Shown one piece after another: positions 1-6,975 of a DNA stretch of 15,272 nucleotides. The DNA is from an uncultured Bacteroidia bacterium (GTDB lineage Bacteria > Bacteroidota > Bacteroidia > Bacteroidales > UBA932). Position 1 is the first letter of the stretch; each line of letters begins with the position of its first letter. The stretch is from positions 1 through 15,272 of the forward strand of contig CADBMK010000024.1 of NCBI GenBank assembly GCA_902795785.1, read 5' to 3'. The position numbers and the translations under genes were made by a program. The notes beneath the pieces were generated by a model that saw only the letters and a program-made list of their open reading frames with translations, had not been told where the DNA came from and searched no databases.

Positions 1-3000
1 AAATGCTTCCGACCGTGTTCCACGCTTCAGCACGTGCCCTCGCAAGCTCAGCCCTTTCAATCTTCGGAGACCATCAGGACGTCATGGCCTGCCGTCAGAC
101 AGGTTTTGCGATGCTCGCTTCAGGATCAGTTCAGGAAGCTCAGGACCTTGCTGCTGTAGCACATCTTGCCACCATCAAGTCCAGCATTCCTTTCCTCCAC
201 TTCTTCGACGGTTTCCGTACATCACACGAAATCCAGAAGATTGAGGCAATCGACGAGGAGGACCTCAAGGGTCTCGTAAGCAAGAAGAGCCTCGCAGCCT
301 TCCGCAAGCGCGCCCTCAATCCTGATTCCCCTGTAACCCGCGGTACAGCACAGAACGGAGACGTTTACTTCCAGGCTGTTGAAAGCAGGAACCAGTTCTA
401 TGACGCCGTTCCTGACATCGTTGCCCGCTACATGGGTGAACTCGCAGAGATCACCGGACGTGACCATCGTCCTTTCGAATATTACGGAGCCGAGAATGCG
501 GAGAACATCATCGTTGCGATGGGTTCAGTCACCGAGACAATCAAGGAGACCATCGACTATCTCGCAAAGCACGGCCGCAAGGTGGGTCTTATCACCGTTC
601 ACCTCTACCGTCCGTTCTCAGAGAAGTACTTCTTCAACGTGCTTCCTAAGAGCGTGAAGAAAATTGCAGTCCTCGACAGGACAAAGGAGCCTGGTTCACT
701 CGGAGAGCCTCTCTACCTCGATGTCAAGACAATGTTCCAGGGAAAGGAGCAGAACCCTGTCATCGTAGGCGGACGCTACGGTCTCTCTTCAAAGGACACA
801 ACTCCTGCACAGATCATCGCGGTTTATGACAACCTCGAGCTCAAGGAGCCTAAGAACGGCTTCACAATCGGTATCGTGGATGACGTGACATTCAAGAGCC
901 TCGCCATCAAGAGTGAGATTTCAATCGTTAAGCCGGGCACCACAGAGTGTAAGTTCTACGGACTCGGTTCAGACGGTACCGTCGGTGCAAACAAGAACAC
1001 CATCAAGATTATCGGTTCACACACAGACAAATACTGTCAGGGATACTTCGACTACGATTCAAAGAAATCAGGCGGATACACCTGTTCACACCTTCGTTTC
1101 GGAGACGTTCCTATCAAGGCTCCATACCTTGTATCAACCCCTGACTTCGTTGCCTGCCATGTTCCTTCATACCTTCACAAGTATGACGTCCTCAAGGGCA
1201 TCAAGGACGGCGGAAGCCTCCTTCTGAACTCTCTTTGGGACGAGAAGGAAACCCTCGAGAAGATTCCTGACAATGTAAAGGGCACTATCGCCCGCAAGCA
1301 TGTCAAACTCTATATCATCAACGCAACCAAGATTGCGGCTGAAATCGGTCTCGGCGGACGTACCAACACCATCCTCCAGAGCGCATTCTTCCGCATCGCC
1401 AACATCATCCCTGTAGAGGATGCTGTCAAGTTCATGAAAGACGCAGCCCTCAAGAGCTACGGCAAGAAGGGTGAGTCCGTTGTCAACATGAACTATGCAG
1501 CCATCGACCGCGGAGGCGAATACATCGAGGTCAAGTACCCTGCCGAGTGGGCTGAGATCAAGACAAAGTTCGAGGTTCCTGGCAAGGACCGACTCGCTCC
1601 TTCATTCGTTAAGAACATCGCTGACGTTGTAAACTCACAGCTCGGAGACACTCTTCCTGTCAGCACCTTCGTCAACTATGCAGACGGTACGATGCCTGCA
1701 GGCACAGCGGCATTCGAAAAGCGCGGCGTAGCGGTCAACGTTCCTGAGTGGAACCCTGAGACCTGTATCCAGTGTAACTCCTGCGCATTCGTCTGCCCTC
1801 ACGCAGCCATCCGTCCGTTCCTTCTTACAGACGACGAGGCAGCCAAGGCTCCTAAGGGCGCAAAGATTGCCCAGGGCAAGGCAAACCTCAAGGACTACAA
1901 GTTTGCAATGTCCATCAGCGTAGCTGACTGTACCGGTTGCGGCAACTGTACGGACGTCTGCCCTACCAAGCCTGAGAAGTCTCTCAAGATGGTTAACGCA
2001 GAGTCACAGGAGAAGGAGCAGGAAGCATTCGACTACTTCAACGCAAAAGTCGGCTACAAGGAGAACATCGTTGACAAGACAGCAAACGTCAAGAACGCTC
2101 AGTTCGCACAGCCTCTCTTCGAATACTCAGGAGCCTGCGCAGGTTGCGGTGAGACACCTTATATCAAGAATATCACACAGCTCTTCGGTGACCATATGAT
2201 GATTGCAAACGCTACCGGATGTTCATCAATCTACGGTGCGTCATTCCCTGCATCACCATACTGCAAGAACGACAAGGGCCACGGTCCGGCCTGGGCAAAC
2301 TCACTCTTCGAGGACTTCTGCGAGTTCGGTCTCGGTATGAAGCTCGGCTCAGACAGGGCACGCGCTACCGTTCAGAACCTCATGCTCAAGGGTCTCGAGT
2401 GCTCTTGCTGCACGGACGAGATGAAGGCACTTTACACAAAGTGGCTTGAGAACAAGGACGACGCCAAGATTACACGCGAGGTTTCAGACGCTCTCGAACC
2501 GCTCATCACAAAGTGCGACTGCGACGTATGCAAGGGTCTCGTTGAGTACAAGCCATTCATCGCCGCAAGGTCACAGTGGATCTTCGGTGGTGACGGTGCA
2601 AGCTACGATATCGGATACGGCGGACTCGACCACGTACTCGCAAGCGGCGAGAATGTCAACGTCCTCGTCCTCGATACCGAGGTTTACTCTAATACCGGCG
2701 GACAGTCTTCTAAGTCAACGCCTGTCGGAGCCATCGCCAAGTTCGCAGCCTCAGGAAAGAAGATCCGCAAGAAGGACCTCGGAATGATGGCAATGAGCTA
2801 TGGATATGTTTATGTGGCTCAGGTGGCAATGGGTGCGAACCCTGCACAGTACCTCAAGACAATCAAGGAGGCTGAGGCATACGACGGACCTTCACTCATC
2901 ATCGCTTACGCTCCATGTATCAACCACGGTCTGAAGGCCGGCATGGGACTCAGCCAGAGAGAGGAGAAGCTCGCAGTCGAGTGCGGCTACTGGCATCTCT

Positions 3001-3224
3001 ACAGGTTCAACCCAGATCTTGAGGCAGAAGGAAAGAATCCGTTCACACTTGATTCAAAGGAACCGGACTGGAGCAAGTTCCAGGACTTCCTTAAGGGCGA
3101 GGTACGATTCGCTTCTCTCTACAAGCTCTTCCCTGACAAGGCTCAAGAGCTTCTTGACAAGACTGAAGAATTCGCAAAGGTACGTCTCAACACTTATAAG
3201 AGACTTGCCGCAAATGAACAGTAA
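1..3224 (+). CDS. nifJ: Pyruvate:ferredoxin (flavodoxin) oxidoreductase, 5'-truncated by the window edge
   Basis: This cytoplasmic enzyme oxidises pyruvate with CoA to acetyl-CoA and CO2 and passes electrons to ferredoxin. About 1074 codons are visible, against about 1170-1200 residues for the family, so roughly the first 100 are missing. The ATG at 3 is an internal Met. Counting from it, residues 1-110 are the end of the pyruvate-binding domain (GDHQDVMACRQTGFA, FFDGFRTSHE). Residues ~165-270 are the transketolase-C-like domain, ~290-490 the gamma domain, and ~490-570 the EKR linker. Two 4Fe-4S motifs follow: CIQCNSCAFVCP from C588 and CTGCGNCTDVCP near 640. The C-terminal TPP domain (~715-1000) has CAGCGETPY, a GDG motif and APCINHG, which supply the cysteines of the proximal cluster. 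Two oddities are a six-cysteine insertion (C800-C843) and Ala in place of the usual Trp after GGDG. The stop is 1 nt before the next start. The identification is secure. Confidence 0.98.
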   Translation, partial: MLPTVFHASARALASSALSIFGDHQDVMACRQTGFAMLASGSVQEAQDLAAVAHLATIKSSIPFLHFFDGFRTSHEIQKIEAIDEEDLKGLVSKKSLAAFRKRALNPDSPVTRGTAQNGDVYFQAVESRNQFYDAVPDIVARYMGELAEITGRDHRPFEYYGAENAENIIVAMGSVTETIKETIDYLAKHGRKVGLITVHLYRPFSEKYFFNVLPKSVKKIAVLDRTKEPGSLGEPLYLDVKTMFQGKEQNPVIVGGRYGLSSKDTTPAQIIAVYDNLELKEPKNGFTIGIVDDVTFKSLAIKSEISIVKPGTTECKFYGLGSDGTVGANKNTIKIIGSHTDKYCQGYFDYDSKKSGGYTCSHLRFGDVPIKAPYLVSTPDFVACHVPSYLHKYDVLKGIKDGGSLLLNSLWDEKETLEKIPDNVKGTIARKHVKLYIINATKIAAEIGLGGRTNTILQSAFFRIANIIPVEDAVKFMKDAALKSYGKKGESVVNMNYAAIDRGGEYIEVKYPAEWAEIKTKFEVPGKDRLAPSFVKNIADVVNSQLGDTLPVSTFVNYADGTMPAGTAAFEKRGVAVNVPEWNPETCIQCNSCAFVCPHAAIRPFLLTDDEAAKAPKGAKIAQGKANLKDYKFAMSISVADCTGCGNCTDVCPTKPEKSLKMVNAESQEKEQEAFDYFNAKVGYKENIVDKTANVKNAQFAQPLFEYSGACAGCGETPYIKNITQLFGDHMMIANATGCSSIYGASFPASPYCKNDKGHGPAWANSLFEDFCEFGLGMKLGSDRARATVQNLMLKGLECSCCTDEMKALYTKWLENKDDAKITREVSDALEPLITKCDCDVCKGLVEYKPFIAARSQWIFGGDGASYDIGYGGLDHVLASGENVNVLVLDTEVYSNTGGQSSKSTPVGAIAKFAASGKKIRKKDLGMMAMSYGYVYVAQVAMGANPAQYLKTIKEAEAYDGPSLIIAYAPCINHGLKAGMGLSQREEKLAVECGYWHLYRFNPDLEAEGKNPFTLDSKEPDWSKFQDFLKGEVRFASLYKLFPDKAQELLDKTEEFAKVRLNTYKRLAANEQ

Positions 3225-3225
3225 A

Positions 3226-4254
3226 ATGACAAAAAGACTTATACTCTCTGCAATATTGGGTGCCACTCTGGCATCCAATTTTGCATTAGGGCAGACCGTA
3301 GAGGAAAAGCTTGAAAGGCTCAGCAAAATAGGCTCGGACCTCAAGCCGTCCCAGACCGTCCTTCTCTATCCGGAAGGCATCCAGGCAGCCCTGAAATCAG
3401 GCAAAGGCCTGAACCCGGTAATCGGTAACGGATACGGCGACGGCGAGGCCGAAGAGTGTGATGAAGAAGCACGCAAGGACGGCTTCATCCGCAATGTCTC
3501 AGACAGCGCCAGGATTGACCTCTACTTCCCTGAGAAGCCAAACGGACAGATGATAATCTCCACCCCGGGCGGAAGCTACAAAGGGCTTTCATCCTGGAAC
3601 GAGGGTGTATACGTTGCAGAATGGATGCTCAAAAGGGGCATCACCGTGGGAGTAGTGAAATACCGTCTTCCTAACGGTCACTGGGAGGTTCCTCTTACAG
3701 ACGTCCAGAACGCATTCCGATACTGCAGGGCCCACGCCGCAGAATGGGGCGTAAACCAGATCGGAGTCATTGGATTCTCAGCAGGAGGACACCTTGCCAC
3801 TACAGTTGAGACCATGTTCGTGGACAGCATTACAAGGCCTGATTTCGCCGTGGTCATCTACCCGGTAGTAACCTTCGAAAACGGAATCACCCACGAGAAT
3901 ACAAGGGGAAACCTGATTGGTTTTGACAGCACGGCCGTAGGTTATGCCCAGCTTAAAAAGAGGTATTCTTCGGAAAATAATGTAACTTCACAGACACCTC
4001 CCACTTTCATAGCCCTCAGTTCAGACGACGAACTGGTTCCGGCCGAGAACAGCCTTCGCTTTGCGAAAGCCCTCGTTGACGCCGGAGTAAGCGTGGAACT
4101 TCACATGTATCCTCAGGGAAAGCACGGCTGGGGTTTTCAAGACAGCGAGATTGCCAAAAAGGCCGGTAAGAAGGACAAACTAGGCAAATGCAGGGAGAAC
4201 TTCTCCCAGGCCCTGGAAACATGGCTTAAGAGAGTCAGGAAGAACGCAAAGTAA
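3226..4254 (+). CDS. Secreted alpha/beta-hydrolase, acetylxylan-esterase/BD-FAE-like
   Basis: Predicted exported serine hydrolase of 342 residues, probably a carbohydrate or other small-ester esterase. Residues 1-22 look like a signal peptide (MTKR followed by a hydrophobic core, ending ALGQ). TPGGSY at 113-118 matches the oxyanion-hole loop. GFSAGGH at 183-189 is the nucleophile elbow with S185. The likely acid is D267 or D268 in SSDDELVP, and H300 in GKHGWGF completes the triad. This is the layout of Bacteroidetes acetylxylan esterases such as AxeA1-type proteins. The ATG at 3226 is preferred because it directly precedes the Lys-Arg plus hydrophobic signal sequence. An ATG at 3214 in the same frame (MNSK added) would overlap PFOR by 11 nt and cannot be excluded. 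The gene starts 1 nt after PFOR and ends 2 nt before the LysR start, so the three are probably cotranscribed. The substrate cannot be deduced from sequence alone. Confidence 0.88.
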   Translation: MTKRLILSAILGATLASNFALGQTVEEKLERLSKIGSDLKPSQTVLLYPEGIQAALKSGKGLNPVIGNGYGDGEAEECDEEARKDGFIRNVSDSARIDLYFPEKPNGQMIISTPGGSYKGLSSWNEGVYVAEWMLKRGITVGVVKYRLPNGHWEVPLTDVQNAFRYCRAHAAEWGVNQIGVIGFSAGGHLATTVETMFVDSITRPDFAVVIYPVVTFENGITHENTRGNLIGFDSTAVGYAQLKKRYSSENNVTSQTPPTFIALSSDDELVPAENSLRFAKALVDAGVSVELHMYPQGKHGWGFQDSEIAKKAGKKDKLGKCRENFSQALETWLKRVRKNAK

Positions 4255-4256
4255 TA

Positions 4257-5039
4257 ATGACGGAAGATTTCAGGTTAAAGGTTTTCGTTGAAGTTGCCAG
4301 GCTTGGCAACTTCACAAAGGCTGCGGGAGTGCTTGGCGTAAGCCAGCCTGCCGTAAGCGCCAACATAGCGGAACTTGAGAAAGATCTCGGAGCGGAACTG
4401 TTCAACAGAGACCGTTCCGGGGTCACTCTCACTCCCGCAGGCAAAGCCTTCCTGGAATACGCCGGAAGAATCCTTCACTGGTACGGAGCGGCAGGTAACC
4501 TGTTCAAAAAAACTCCGTTCACAAGGGTTCTCCACATAAAAGCGGATTCGGCAGTCAAAGACGGTCTTCTTCCTCAGGCCCTGGCAAAAATCTCGGGAAC
4601 CCACCCGGACGCCATTTTCGAAACGGTTGAAGCGGATGCCGACGTCAGTATTACGGTTGCCCCCAGAAAAGACAATATGTCTTTGGAAGAGGGTTGTACC
4701 CTGATTGGCGTCCTTCCTGCAATAGCCATTGCAAAAGGCGGCTGCGAGGACATCGAAGGCCACAAGGTGGCATCCTGGGCGGGCTACAGAAGCCTTCTCC
4801 CTCCGGATATATACTCTGAAGTCATCTTCCAGACCGACTCAACCCAGGCAATAATTGAAATGGTGGATTCCATTCCCGGACTGTTGGGAATCATTCCTGC
4901 AGGAAAGAAACTTCCGGAAGGGATTGAAGTCATACCGGTACCGATGCCCCACCTGACACTTGACGTCACGTTCTCGGGCAAACAGTCCCCTATGGCTGAC
5001 CTTCTTCGTTCGACTTTGGAAAACCTGCTCCGCCGATAG
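4257..5039 (+). CDS. LysR-family transcriptional regulator, short form
   Basis: DNA-binding regulator of 260 residues. The N-terminal winged helix-turn-helix spans about residues 5-62 and shows the LysR signature: FVEVARLGNFTKAA, then GVSQPAVSANIAELEKDLGAELF, then a wing ending in LTPAGKAFL. Residues ~90-255 form an effector-binding domain of the LysR type, with recognisable closing strands around LLGIIPAGKKLPEGIEVIPV. LysR proteins are usually about 290-310 residues, so the effector domain is compact, although the reading frame is intact and shows no sign of a frameshift. The gene starts 2 nt after the esterase stop and is probably its cotranscribed partner; it may regulate the esterase or PFOR, but no target is visible. 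Downstream it converges on tRNA-Gly, whose 3' end lies 18 bases past the stop codon. Ligand unknown. Confidence 0.92.
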   Translation: MTEDFRLKVFVEVARLGNFTKAAGVLGVSQPAVSANIAELEKDLGAELFNRDRSGVTLTPAGKAFLEYAGRILHWYGAAGNLFKKTPFTRVLHIKADSAVKDGLLPQALAKISGTHPDAIFETVEADADVSITVAPRKDNMSLEEGCTLIGVLPAIAIAKGGCEDIEGHKVASWAGYRSLLPPDIYSEVIFQTDSTQAIIEMVDSIPGLLGIIPAGKKLPEGIEVIPVPMPHLTLDVTFSGKQSPMADLLRSTLENLLRR

Positions 5040-5057
5040 GCTGGCAGAAAAAAGAAG

Positions 5058-5130
5058 AGCGGAAAACGGGATTCGAACCCGCGACCCTCAGCTTGGGAAG
5101 CTGATGCTCTACCAACTGAGCTATTTCCGC
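5058..5130 (-). tRNA. tRNA-Gly, anticodon CCC
   Basis: On the minus strand the sequence folds as a complete 73-nt tRNA. The 7-bp acceptor stem is GCGGAAA/TTTCCGC with discriminator T, as is usual for bacterial tRNA-Gly. The D-arm contains AGCTCAGTTGGTAGAGC. The anticodon stem TCAGC/GCTGA encloses the loop TTCCCAA, giving anticodon CCC, which reads GGG. The T-arm is CGGGTTCGAATCCCG. The 3' CCA is not encoded. It converges with the LysR gene and diverges from the cupin gene. After the tRNA, the minus strand reads TTCTTCTTTTTTCTG, which may serve as a terminator. Confidence 0.97.
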
Positions 5131-5165
5131 ATAAAACGTTGGTGCAATTGCATTGATTGCGAACA

Positions 5166-5173
5166 CAAATATA
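5166..5173 (-). promoter_or_regulatory. Possible -7 box of the tRNA-Gly promoter
   Basis: Minus-strand TATATTTG is an exact match to the Bacteroidetes -7 consensus TAnnTTTG and is the same octamer as in front of the tRNA-Ala. It lies 35 bases before the tRNA 5' end, so a short processed leader would be expected. No good TTTG -33 box is seen at 19-21 bases; only TTTT at 17 bases, inside the first codons of the divergent cupin gene. This makes the call weaker than the tRNA-Ala promoter. Confidence 0.45.
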
Positions 5174-5187
5174 ACAATAATATAGTA

Positions 5188-5523
5188 ATGAAAATAGATT
5201 TCAACTCAATCGAAGAAAAGAAAATCGATAATTTCAAAGGCGGTGAAAAATCTTATGCAGTGAAGATGTTCACCGACCCTATGATCAAGATAATGAAGGG
5301 ACGCCTCATCCCTGGAGCATCTATCGGACTCCACACCCACGACACCAGCTGCGAGGTATTCTTCTTCAAATCAGGACACGGATACGTCCTCTTCGACGGA
5401 CAGAGGATAGACGTCGGCCCAGGAGACGTCCACTACTGCCCTAAAGGTCACCAGCACACACTCATCAACGATGCCGCTTCCACCGAAGACCTGATCTTCG
5501 ACGCAGTGGTTCCGGAGCAATAA
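5188..5523 (+). CDS. Small single-domain cupin protein
   Basis: Cytoplasmic metal-binding beta-barrel of 111 residues; the function is not specific enough to name an enzyme. Cupin motif 1 is GASIGLHTHDTSCEVFFF (residues 43-60), with metal ligands H49, H51 and E56. Motif 2 is GDVHYCPKGHQHTLIN (79-94), with H90 as the fourth ligand. All four ligands are present, so an active metal site (often Mn, Fe, Zn or Ni in this fold) is likely. The start is the ATG at 5188. The frame remains open upstream to 4960, but that stretch reads antisense through tRNA-Gly and the LysR 3' end and is not coding. The gene is monocistronic, with a terminator hairpin directly after the stop. Related short cupins occur as stand-alone proteins of unknown role or in sugar or secondary metabolism. 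Confidence 0.9.
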   Translation: MKIDFNSIEEKKIDNFKGGEKSYAVKMFTDPMIKIMKGRLIPGASIGLHTHDTSCEVFFFKSGHGYVLFDGQRIDVGPGDVHYCPKGHQHTLINDAASTEDLIFDAVVPEQ

Positions 5524-5526
5524 AAA

Positions 5527-5557
5527 AAGAGCGGTTGACAATGAATCAACCGCTCTT
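5527..5557 (-). terminator. Rho-independent terminator of the ferredoxin gene, possibly bidirectional
   Basis: A perfect 12-bp stem (AAGAGCGGTTGA / TCAACCGCTCTT) with a 7-base loop lies between the cupin stop and the ferredoxin stop. On the minus strand the stem runs into seven or more T, the classic form, so it ends the ferredoxin transcript. On the plus strand it is followed by only AAATTTTCT, so it may also weakly stop cupin transcription. Confidence 0.9.
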
Positions 5558-5575
5558 AAATTTTCTATCCGAAGA

Positions 5576-5749
5576 TTATTCTGCTGGAGAGATAGCTCCC
5601 ATTGGACAAGCGTTAGCGCAAGTACCGCAGTCTACGCAGACATTAGGATCGATCTTGTAAACATCGCCCTCTGAGATAGCGCCTGTAGGGCACTCACCCA
5701 TACATGTACCGCAAGCGACGCAAGTATCTTCTGAAATTTTGTAAGCCAT
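5576..5749 (-). CDS. 2[4Fe-4S] ferredoxin, clostridial type
   Basis: Soluble low-potential electron carrier of 57 residues. It is an internal duplication with two canonical cluster motifs: C10-x2-C13-x2-C16-x3-C20-P and C38-x2-C41-x2-C44-x3-C48-P. Each motif supplies three cysteines to one cluster and the last cysteine to the other. The start is MAYKISEDTC, typical for the family, and the length is normal (about 55-60). Such ferredoxins accept electrons from PFOR, whose gene lies about 2.4 kb away in this window, and feed hydrogenase, Rnf or other reductases; that pairing is inference. It is a single-gene unit with an upstream consensus promoter (5806-5837) and a strong terminator just after the stop. 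Confidence 0.97.
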   Translation of the reverse strand: MAYKISEDTCVACGTCMGECPTGAISEGDVYKIDPNVCVDCGTCANACPMGAISPAE

Positions 5750-5805
5750 AATAGATCTATTTTTTAAGTTATTACTCCAGGGCTGTTCAAACCCTGAGAT
5801 TGAAA

Positions 5806-5837
5806 CAAAAATACATCAAGAAAATTAATTTGACAAA
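5806..5837 (-). promoter_or_regulatory. Bacteroidetes-type promoter of the ferredoxin gene
   Basis: On the minus strand TTTG (5837-5834) is followed after 20 bases by TATTTTTG (5813-5806). This is a full match to the -33 TTTG / -7 TAnnTTTG consensus with the expected 19-21 base spacing. The predicted transcript would have a leader of about 50 bases before the ATG at 5749. Confidence 0.8.
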
Positions 5838-5855
5838 TTTGGCATAGTATTTTCG

Positions 5856-5863
5856 TACTTTTG
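5856..5863 (+). promoter_or_regulatory. Probable -7 box of the DUF1573/transporter operon
   Basis: TACTTTTG matches TAnnTTTG exactly and ends 8 bases before the ATG at 5872, so the mRNA leader would be only a few bases long. The closest -33-like elements are TTTG at 5829-5832 (23 bases away, slightly too far) and at 5838-5841 (14 bases, too close). The region overlaps the -33 element of the divergent ferredoxin promoter. Confidence 0.6.
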
Positions 5864-5871
5864 TAGTTGTT

Positions 5872-6975
5872 ATGAAAAACGCTCTTAGACACATACTTGT
5901 CATTGCTTTTCTCACAGTCTGTCATATTGGCCTTGGACAGGGAAAAGGCAACGTGTTCGGAGGCTGTGTGGAGGCAGACAAGGTCATCTACGACTTTGGA
6001 GACGTCCTCGTGGACAGCGGTCCGCTTACGGCTACATTTACCCTGAAGAACGTGGGCAAGGCGCCGTTTGTCATCTATCAGGTGGTTAGTTCCTGCGGAT
6101 GCACCGAGGCAAAATGGACAAAAGAACCCGTTCAGCCGGGAAAAAGCGGAGAGGTCATAGGAATCTATTCCAACGACGAGGGGCCATTCCCGTTTGACAA
6201 GACCCTCTCAGTATATACAAGCGTACAGAAGATGCCGATTGTGCTCCGCCTAAGGGGCGTTGCAAGGAAGAAGCAGGTGCCGCTCAGGGAAAGTTATCCG
6301 GTGCAGTTCGGTCCCCTGGGCTTCAGACAGAGTAACATAAAGGGCGGAAATCTGAGTCAGGACGAGCAGAAAAGCGGTTCATTCCTCGTTGCCAACACAT
6401 CAGGCAAACCTATCAAGGTGAGTTTCGAGAACGTCAGCCCGGGCCTGAAAGTCAGCCTTCAGAAGTCTGTCATACCGGCGGGCAGCACAACCACCCTCAA
6501 CTACACCATCACGGCTTCCCGCGAGAGATGGGGCAAGAACTGGTATAGTTTTACCCCTGTCGTTGACGGGAAAAGGTTCAGCGGCAAGAGCATCTCAATC
6601 TATGCCTACACAAAGGAGAACTTCGCATCCTGGGATGAAGCCCGCAGAAAAAACGGCTCACTTCCGGTATTCGAAGGAGGAGCCACATACGAATTCGGCC
6701 AGAAAAAACCAGGAGCCAGGTTCGATGCCACCTTCACCTTCAAGAACACGGGCAAATCTGATTTCAAAGTCTATAAAGTGGACTGCGAAAACAGCGCTGC
6801 CAAAGTGGGAAAGGCAGCCGTACCTGTTGTAAAGCCAGGCTCAAACGGCTCATTCAAAATCCACGTGGATACTGCAGGGCTCCCGAAGGGAGAAACCTGC
6901 CTGATTATAATGCTTACCACAAATTCACCAAGCAGACCTATCATAAACTTATTCATCACAGGATACATCATCTAA
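5872..6975 (+). CDS. Exported DUF1573 protein with Ig-like repeats
   Basis: Predicted exported protein of 367 residues; no enzymatic role is known for the family. Residues 1-22 form a signal peptide (MKNALRH, hydrophobic core, IGLGQ). Residues ~38-130 are a typical DUF1573 domain: YDFGDVLVDSGP, FTLKNVGKAPFVIYQVVSSCGCTEA with the family's CGC motif at C75-C77, then PVQPGKSGEV and a closing strand. Residues ~140-248 form a divergent Ig-like unit. Residues ~272-365 repeat the first (YEFGQKKPGARFDATFTFKNTGKSDFKVYKVDC), but CGC is reduced to a single cysteine, C305. The fold is of the ASPM/SPD-2/Hydin type, usually a binding or scaffold module. It is coupled to the next gene through TAATG, so the two proteins may work together, possibly around metal or redox stress at the envelope; that is inference. 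Confidence 0.9.
   Translation: MKNALRHILVIAFLTVCHIGLGQGKGNVFGGCVEADKVIYDFGDVLVDSGPLTATFTLKNVGKAPFVIYQVVSSCGCTEAKWTKEPVQPGKSGEVIGIYSNDEGPFPFDKTLSVYTSVQKMPIVLRLRGVARKKQVPLRESYPVQFGPLGFRQSNIKGGNLSQDEQKSGSFLVANTSGKPIKVSFENVSPGLKVSLQKSVIPAGSTTTLNYTITASRERWGKNWYSFTPVVDGKRFSGKSISIYAYTKENFASWDEARRKNGSLPVFEGGATYEFGQKKPGARFDATFTFKNTGKSDFKVYKVDCENSAAKVGKAAVPVVKPGSNGSFKIHVDTAGLPKGETCLIIMLTTNSPSRPIINLFITGYII

Noticed and set aside
3019..3225. Upstream extension of the esterase into the PFOR gene.
   Set aside because: The extra residues are an out-of-frame reading of PFOR and lack signal-peptide character; a good signal peptide begins at 3226.
4275..4763. Open frame of 162 codons on the minus strand opposite LysR.
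   Set aside because: It lies wholly opposite a clearly recognised LysR gene and encodes no recognisable motif.
4960..5187. A long N-terminal extension of the cupin protein (to a total of 187 residues).
   Set aside because: It reads antisense through the whole tRNA-Gly and the LysR 3' end; the tell-tale stretch NGIRTRDPQLGKLMLY is a translated tRNA. The cupin fold begins at the ATG at 5188.
5872..5937. Lipoprotein signal in the DUF1573 protein (LTVC at residues 14-17).
   Set aside because: The residue before Cys is Val rather than Gly, Ala or Ser, and the hydrophobic stretch continues past it; an ordinary signal peptide fits better.
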